The notes under the pieces: generated by a model
What the model was told of the DNA's origin: nothing
The model's input: the letters and a program-made list of their open reading frames with translations, nothing else
Database searches by the model: none
From: Kwoniella bestiolae CBS 10118
Taxonomy: Eukaryota > Basidiomycota > Tremellomycetes > Tremellales > Cryptococcaceae
DNA: 64,000 nt
Assembly (NCBI RefSeq): GCF_000512585.2
Contig: NC_089241.1
Coordinates: forward strand, 5,660,001-5,724,000
Direction of reading: 5' to 3'
Shown here: positions 57,182 to 64,000 of the stretch, piece by piece
Numbering within the stretch: the stretch's first letter is position 1
How the letters are laid out: each line of letters starts with the position of its first letter
Program-made: the position numbers and the translations under genes

Positions 57182-60100
57182 ATGTTGCCGACAGACCCCT
57201 CGTCATCATCGTCAGCCCCTACTTCGTCGCCGTTCAGCAAGTCATCTTCACCTGACGGATTTGCGAATGGTGGCGAAGGATCATCAAAGAATCAGCTGTT
57301 AGGTCATGAAGGGTATACCAGATCACCCCACGATGTGATGCAGGGGATGCAGGCTTTGCTGGATAGTTTTAATGGGTAAGCACACTCAGCGAGTGTAGCA
57401 CGATAATCATCCAAGCTGATATTCGATGGGTGATCCGCTTTGCAGCTCCCCATCATCCTCATCCTTCTCGCCGGTACCACGATTTCCACCTAATCCGTTC
57501 CCTCCCTCTGCTCCTCAACAAGCTATCAAGCCTAATACACCGCCAACTCAACCTCAACCCCAACCTCGGTCTCAGCAAGACATCAAACCTATCTTTCAAA
57601 TAAAGCAAGAACCCCAACCATTCCAGCAGAATGTCCCACCTCCCGTTCAACAAGAACTCAAACCTTTTCATTCTATACCTCCTCCCGCCGGTCCATCTAG
57701 ATTACCCAACCCCTCTGCTGAGATACCACTACCTACACCCACATCATTACAGCCCTCCACTCAATCAAGCGCAAACGGCTCAAATAGTCATGGGGGTCTT
57801 AGGTCTGACCCACCAAAGCGGATGTACGAAGTTGATGGTATACCTATGATAACCCCGTCGCTGGATGATCTGACAAATGGAAATAAGTAAGTAGTTTCTG
57901 CTTCCAGCTCACCATACATTGCTGATCATATCGCAGCTCCAATCAACTGCTTCTCCAAGGTGATCCTCAATTCTCGGACAAGTCTCGAGTAGAGACGGCC
58001 ATTCGAGTCATCGTCGACATTCTCCGATTCTGCCCCATCCCTTCTCCGATGCAACCCATCCACCCATCCTTGCACCCGATGCTACCTCGTGACCCCAATG
58101 GCAACCTCCTCATGGCTTTTGAACGTATTGCTACATTGCATGGTCTTCGTTTACAGGCTGGAACAACCACCAAAGCAAGTTCGAAGAAGCAATTGCAAGC
58201 TGGACCAATACCGAAAGAACACTTGGCATATGTCGAAACCGCCGTCTATATGTCTGGGGATAATGGACGAAGGGTATACGTGTGTAAGAGGTGTAGGAAT
58301 AGGGAAGCTAGAAGGAGAGCATCAAAAGAGGTCAACAGGAAGAGATTACCCAACTCGGATTCTGATACTTCATCTTCACAACCTAAACCTCGCCAGTCGC
58401 TTGTTGCTCCTTCTCAGGATTTCATCACGGGTGAGAACGCAGATCAGTACGATCCTCATAGAAACGGTCAGGTCGTCGAAGAGCCTCCTTGGGATCCTGA
58501 ACATAGAGATTGGAGGCATGAGATTGTGCTGTTCAACTCACCGCCAGAAGTCAAGATGGAGGATGGGAGTTGTAATTGGTTGCCATTCAGAGTGGTATGT
58601 TACGGGAAATGTCATGGAGAGAAAGTAGGATTCAAGTGAGCGGATCTCTTATCGATTGTGGGTCGTGTATCTGACATTCCTGCAGGATCAAATTCACATT
58701 GCGGACATGGGACGGACGAATAATCGCTACTTCCACTACCAAACCTATACGTATAACGGATGATCACAAGACTGAACCCAAAACGAAAACCAAGGTGGAC
58801 GGTCTCACATCTACTCAGTCTCAACCTGCTATGCCCAGACAGAGAAAAGGTCGACAAAGCACTGCGTCTTCAAGACGTCAATCGCCTGCGCCTTCCGAAA
58901 GCGAAAGTGTCCAGTCGTTCTCTGAAGCTGGAGCAGTCTTGCAGAAGCAGACTCCCTCGGTACGCGCAGGCAAGCCTTACGAAAGACCTCCATCTCAATC
59001 ACCCGCGATGGGCACTATTCCAATGGATAATTTCATGTCAAATGGGTTTCAAAGACATGGATCTACCACATCATTACAGTCGCTTCATCAGCAAACGGAT
59101 GCTATGTCTCAGAGACCGCCGCCGCACCAGCAACAACAACCTGTGGACTTCCCTATGCAACAGGTCAATAATACCGTTAGTCCTGGTATACTGCGTGGCC
59201 CCCAATTCCCGCTTAACAACCATATGGATATTAACAATGGTATGCAGAATAACGGCCAACCTCCTGCAATCCCTACCAACTTGACCAGCCCACCATCGCA
59301 GATGATGTCGCTCAACGGACACAACGATATGCTGTTCTCCCAACCTATACAATCACCCAACAACTTCATGTCTACTCTGGGCCTGACTGGTCAAACATCC
59401 AGTGCTCAGCCATCCATGATCTTCAGCAACGATACCACCGACGTGGAGATGTCGAGTGCGATGACAGGTGGCTTGGATGACATCTTCGCTGCGTCAAGTC
59501 ATACTTCCATCTCATCTATGAGCGACGGTGGATCTGTGTTCTCAGGATTTGGTGAAGATAGATCATCGGCAATGTTCAGCGAGAGTGGTATACCCCCAGC
59601 GTCAGCGACGGATATCGATCAATTCCTGGATTACACAGGTGGAGAACACTCCGACGTGTCCAATCCATTCCAACAACCCATCCAATCTCAACAACCTGAT
59701 CTGGGCATGTTCCTCAATAATAGTATTTCGCCTCCTGCCGGAAACAACCTACCCCCCTTACCATTTGATCATCTCCACTTGTCTCCCTCTGCCAATCGAA
59801 TGGACCTTTCTCCGACCGCACAAGCACAGCAAGATCAGTCTATCTCCGACATGTTGGCTGCCATGGCGCAATTGCCTGCTCAGGCTCAGATCACTCATGT
59901 TATCCCCGGAGATGGACCTATGGCGGGAGGCACGAAAATCGCCATTGCCGGTAAATTCTTCTCTCCAGGTATGGTGGTTGTATTTGGTCAACGACCTGCC
60001 CCGACGGACTTTGTCAGCGATAGTTTCGTTCAATGTAAATTACCGCCTTCGAGCTTCCCTGGTGAGGTCGAAGTTACCGTTCAAGGCGCTTTCAAGATCC

Positions 60101-62020
60101 CTGGTCAGAATGGTCAGATGTTCAGGTATAATGAGATGGACAAGGATTTGTGAGTACACCTCGGCGTTTGTGCATTTTGGATTCAGGGAATGCTGAGTGC
60201 TGATCGGTGGTATGTAGGATGAGACTGGCACTGGAAGTTCGAAATCAATATAACGGATCATCAAGTGATGCAGCTTATCGACTCGCTCATCATGTCGCCA
60301 CCAGGTCTGCGACGAATAGCGAATGGAGTGAACGATCAAGTTCGAACTCACCCATGTCTGGACCTTCACCTGGGGATCAAGAGGAAATTGACGATCGATC
60401 TGATTCCACCGACGGGCACGGGGATAGTAAGAGCTCGACCAAATCCAACGATACACTCCAATCTACTATTATCAATTTCCTGGCTTCCATTGATGAGAAC
60501 GCCCCCGGATCGTTACGGGCAAGCGGAGCGATCAATCATAAGAACGATGCCGAGCAGACCTTACTTCACATCGCTACTGTCATGGGATACCATCGATTGG
60601 TTAGGAGACTGATTGTGGTAGGTGCGCATTTGGATATTCAAGATGTCAATGGATATACTCCTTTGGCATTTGCCGCGCTTTGTGGAAGACATACCTGTGC
60701 GAGAGTGTTGGTCGAAGCTGGTGCGTCTTACGATCGACCGACCGCGTACGGGGAGATGCCCTTGGATCTGGCCAAATATTCCGAACATGCTCAAGTCGAG
60801 GCGTTGCTCCTGTCTGCTGTGTGGTCTACTTCGGCGTCCACATCCAACAACAACAATGGAGTTGAGGGGATGGCTGGTAATGATGGTGGATCGAATAGCG
60901 GATACGAGGGAAGTAGTGTCAGTGAGATTGATGATGATAATCCGTCGTCTGGGTCGGAGGTGGAAGATGAGCTGGATCATCTGGAGAAGATTAGGATATC
61001 CAGGAAGAGAAGTGTGAAGAGAGGTCATGGGCATAGTCATTCGAATTCTACCTCACGAGGTAAAGATAAGGGAAAGAACAAGGAGAAAGAGAAGGACAGG
61101 TCACCTAAACCCAAATCTAGGAGACCAAGCTTACAACACTCTGAATCTACCGGTACGACCGCGACAGCTACTGCCACTGAGGCTCAAACGCACGTAACGA
61201 CTAAAGTGGATGATCAACCTCCTCCGCCTTACGCTCCTCGAGAACATACCGAGGCATCATGGATGTCCAGGACATTATCGTCGACATCGCAGAAGATACC
61301 TAATGCAGTTTGGGACAGATTACCTATACCTCATAACATGTTTAACCATCCTCATCCTCATACCCCTGAAAAAGGTACTGCCACTTCTGGCGGTACTCAC
61401 GAAGAACATCAGCAAGGATGGGTAGCTTTCCCCGCCCCGTCCTGGGAAACCATCTCGAAAATGGCCACGAATCCTGAAGAAGTGAAACTTTTCACTCAGG
61501 CCATGGCGGCAGCTGCGTTCAATGCTGTTGTTCAGAGTGGAATTACCACACCTGTGAATTCGCCTTCTACCGGTGTTGGGGGAAGGTCGAATGAGGATGA
61601 ATTGAGGAGATTGAGGAGAAGAAGGAAGTCTGCTAGTGGCAACACTGAAGTCAGGATGAAAGATGGGAGGAGGAGTGGGAGTGTTAGTCCGAGTGAGAAG
61701 GTTGTTAAGCATGTTAAACGTGAGTGTTTCTCTCCTTCTCTTCTTATTAAATTCCCATCACGTTCTCCCATGGGTGTCTTTCTCTTTGATCGCGACTCTG
61801 TTGAGAATGAGAATTTTGGGATCAAGTAGAAATGAAGGCTTTTGAGTTATTGCTGACTCTGTCTTCACGTGTTACAGGAGATCGCATGCTTTACCTCTTC
61901 TGGTTACCCATCTTACTATTCGTAGGATTCTGGTTGATGGTCACTGCTTTACCTATCGCCACGGGGTTCTGTCTGATTTATGCCAGGCAGATCACAAAGG
62001 CTATCAAGCAGCGAATGTGA
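57182..62020 (+). CDS. MGA2: Membrane-tethered transcription activator MGA2/SPT23
   Basis: A 1480-residue activator of lipid desaturation genes, held in the ER membrane by its C-terminus and released by processing. Exons: 57182-57375, 57446-57886, 57937-58635, 58686-60149, 60218-61719, 61878-62020. The N-terminal half is Pro/Gln/Ser-rich, with a conserved block at residues about 215-430 (SRVETAIRVIVDILRFCP, VYVCKRCRNREARRRASKEV). An IPT/TIG domain (HVIPGDGPMAGGTKIAIAG) lies near 850-915. Ankyrin repeats (EQTLLHIATVMGYHRLVRRL, NGYTPLAFAALCGRHTCARV) lie near 1040-1125. A hydrophobic segment (LYLFWLPILLFVGFWLMVTA) is encoded by the last exon. The last intron (158 nt) can be read through. Confidence 0.94.
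61720..61877 (+). promoter_or_regulatory. Last intron of MGA2, possible anchor switch
   Basis: GTGAGTGT donor and GTTACAG acceptor bound a 158-nt intron, longer than the other four (50-70 nt) of the gene. If retained, the frame continues 36 codons to a TAG at 61827-61829, and the membrane anchor exon is lost. The sequence fact is firm; regulated retention is inference. Confidence 0.5.
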
Positions 62021-62517
62021 CGGTGAAGTGCATCGTGGAAGGAAGGAGGAGATGATTTTGATTTTGTTTGGCTTACGTGTATATATATATAGTATAATAG
62101 GTAAGGACGATATCATCTTTGTCTGCGTGTTGATCCCCTCATGCATTTCCATGTCATAGATTATCGGTTGTGTCTGGATTCAGGATTCAGGGTGGAGTGG
62201 CGATGATCCTAGTGGAGGTGGTCCAGGCGATAAACAGTTAAAGTTGAATGATCATCTACACTTTCAGAGTAAAGTTGAGAGATCAACAATCCAAAACATA
62301 GTTGTACTGACTCGCTCAATTTCTTCTCCATTCTTCTTCGTTCTCATTTGATGACTGACCATTCACGATTTATGGACGATACTGACGACTTTCATCAGAC
62401 TTCATTCCTGACACATAACGCCAAACGACATAACGACACAACGACATAAACGATACAGTACGCAACCCGCTCATCTCATTCGATCATTATCCCACATACC
62501 CACCCACCATAGACACA
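62021..62517. other. Intergenic, MGA2 3' flank and next promoter
   Basis: About 500 bp between two rightward genes. A TATATATATA run at 62080-62091 lies soon after the MGA2 stop and is more likely 3'-flank than promoter. An ACGACATAACG-type short tandem repetition lies at 62417-62450, just before the next gene. No gene seen. Confidence 0.45.
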
Positions 62518-64000
62518 ATGGACATAATCCACAAGCTCAACCCCTTCCATCGCCCCTCCTCTTCCCTCCGTTCGTCCCATACTCCCACCCCCACCCCTAC
62601 ACTGACATTCTCCAACGCCAGACCCTCCTCCTCGTTAGAGAGCGACCACACCTACCCTTCCATCGATTCTACTCTCCCCCCTCACTCATACGAGGATGAA
62701 CGATACATCACCAGTCCCGCCCCTCCCTTATCACCCAACAGGAAAAGCGGACATCATCGTACACCCTCTATCCTCAGATCATTGGCGCATCATCCGAGCT
62801 TGTCTGCTCTCAAGAACAAGTCGAAGAAGAGGAGAAAGATGAAAGATGAAGTAGCACAGATACCTCCCTTACCCTCTCCTGTGTTTGTTGGAAGAGAGAA
62901 TGGCTTGAAGGGCAGTAGGAGTGTTCCTAGGGATTTGAGGTTGAGCGATGAGTCTTCCCGTTAGTTTTTGTTCTTCTCTTCAGATGAAGATAGATTGGAT
63001 AGCTGACTAAATAATCTAATCTGACGTAGAAGATCCAATCCCCCCGTTACCCTTACTACCCTCAACAATCCACAACCAACTCCTCAACTCTCCCTCCCGA
63101 TCTCGATCCAGGTCCAACTCAGCCACACCGATCCTCAATAAGCAAATGTCAATCCGACGAAAACCTGCTCCGTCCCCGAAACCCGAGGATATCTTATCCC
63201 AATCTACCATCTACAGTAGGAATGGGAATGGGTACGACGATTTCCCCACTCCTGAGAGTATGAGGGTTCGAATGAACTTTGAGATTGACTTGCCTACTCG
63301 GTCAACCTCTTTTGATATTGATCAGAGCCCTTCGATTGCCAATACGAGAGGTGCGTTGAGGCTGGGTGTGGATAGTCCGAGGAGAAGGAGGTATATGAGC
63401 TTTGATCAGAGGCTTAGTCCTGAGAAGAGGAAGATTCGTCAGTCTACCATCTCAGTATTTCTATTTCCTGCAGTTGAGGCTGATTGTAGTGTCTGCGTAC
63501 AACTTAGGCAACCTGTCTTCTCCCGCAGACTCCCCTTCCAAACCTCCCATCGCTCAACACTCGTACCCTGTACCGATCGCAGACCGATCTCAGCTCTACG
63601 CTCGATCGCTTTACGCCGACTCAACCACTTTCTTCTCGACAGATTTCGGTGCTCCACCTGCCCATGCGCTCGAATGGAACGAGGAACCGGTTGCTGAGGG
63701 AGATGGTCTGGACATGTTCGTGAACAATGGTATGCTGCCCCCTGGAACACCGGGCGGGAAGAAAGAGGACCTGCAAAGGGGTATACTTAGCGATGGTGCC
63801 AGGCATGAGAAGGATGGTTTGTAACTACCCCTCCTACACCATGGTACCGAACAGCTGACGAGTTGTCCCTTTCAGCAGTGAGATTCTTTTCAAGAGATAC
63901 CTACCCAGCAGTATCACCTTCGAACTCAGCTTCACCCAATGCCACACCCACGAAAGCTCCTTCGAATCTGTCACCAGTGCGTTCGATCAACCAAAGGTCC
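62518..64000 (+). CDS. Unrecognised Ser/Pro/Arg-rich protein, 3' end beyond window
   Basis: Starts at MDIIHKLNPFHRPSSS. Exons: 62518-62959, 63030-63437, 63490-63816 and 63876 to the window edge, all in phase. The visible about 434 residues are low complexity: Ser/Pro tracts, a basic patch KNKSKKRRKMKD (about residues 101-112), RSRSRS, and PRRRRYMSFDQRLSPEKRK. Then comes a more ordinary stretch with STTFFSTDFGAPPAHALEWN. No catalytic motif is seen. It may be the disordered N-terminus of a signalling or cytoskeletal protein whose domains lie further right. Two acceptors for intron 2 (63489 or 63528) both keep frame; the first fits the branch site better. No function assigned. Confidence 0.75.

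Noticed and set aside
1..64000. Mobile elements, viral sequence, CRISPR arrays, secondary-metabolite cluster or mating-type locus
   Set aside because: No terminal repeats, transposase or polymerase motifs, spaced repeats, or NRPS/PKS, pheromone or homeodomain genes were seen. Every large reading frame fits a conserved housekeeping gene or a low-complexity shadow.

Overview
This window is nuclear DNA of a basidiomycete yeast, most likely a Tremellomycete (Cryptococcus/Kwoniella type). The evidence is about 135 short coding introns in 23 genes, mostly 50-100 nt with GTGAGT/GTAAGT donors and CTGAC/CTGAT/CTAAC branch sites close to the acceptor. Genes are compact and balanced in base composition, and the proteins look like conserved fungal core proteins. 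I see no transposon, virus, CRISPR array, rRNA or convincing tRNA. All gene models were spliced by hand; for every complete gene the exon lengths sum to a whole number of codons.

Layout. 1-2070 (-): 3' truncated class II histone deacetylase HDA1. 2817-4262 (-): linker histone H1. 6001-8059 (+): NOP12, ribosome biogenesis. 8658-11633 (+): Uds1-type coiled-coil protein. 12260-13942 (-): zinc polyol/alcohol dehydrogenase. 15531-16845 (-): calmodulin. 17291-19418 (+): VMS1, ribosome quality control. 20323-21659 (+): type II membrane glycosyltransferase-like protein. 21952-23852 (-): FAL1/eIF4A3. 24183-26569 (+): PRP9/SF3a60. 27040-27591 (-): small membrane protein. 28027-30593 (-): AIP1. 31288-33306 (+): MFSD10-like transporter. 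33485-34680 (-): MTQ1. 34980-37380 (+): HTS1. 37540-40832 (-): AP-3 beta subunit APL6. 41876-44041 (+): INO1. 44510-48699 (-): SRS2-type helicase. 49237-50620 (+): FSH serine hydrolase. 51648-53674 (+): allantoate-permease-type MFS transporter. 53915-55425 (-): metallo-beta-lactamase-fold hydrolase. 57182-62020 (+): MGA2/SPT23 membrane-tethered transcription factor. 62518 to the window end (+): unrecognised Ser/Pro-rich protein.

How the genes relate. These are housekeeping genes, not a functional cluster, but several divergent pairs share promoters. FAL1 and PRP9 (two splicing-machinery genes) start 330 bp apart. MTQ1 and HTS1 (both serving mitochondrial translation) start 299 bp apart. Calmodulin/VMS1, AIP1/MFSD10, APL6/INO1 and SRS2/FSH are also head to head.

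Most unusual signals. The novelty is in RNA processing. PRP9 appears to contain an AT-AC intron whose retention gives an immediate stop, plus a 219-nt intron with a hairpin. Its divergent partner FAL1 has a 337-nt intron and a 10-nt microexon. Calmodulin begins with coding exons of 15, 7 and 12 nt and has its stop codon alone in the last exon. The last intron of MGA2, if retained, gives a protein without its membrane anchor. Two introns are GC-AG and seven use GTCAGT donors.
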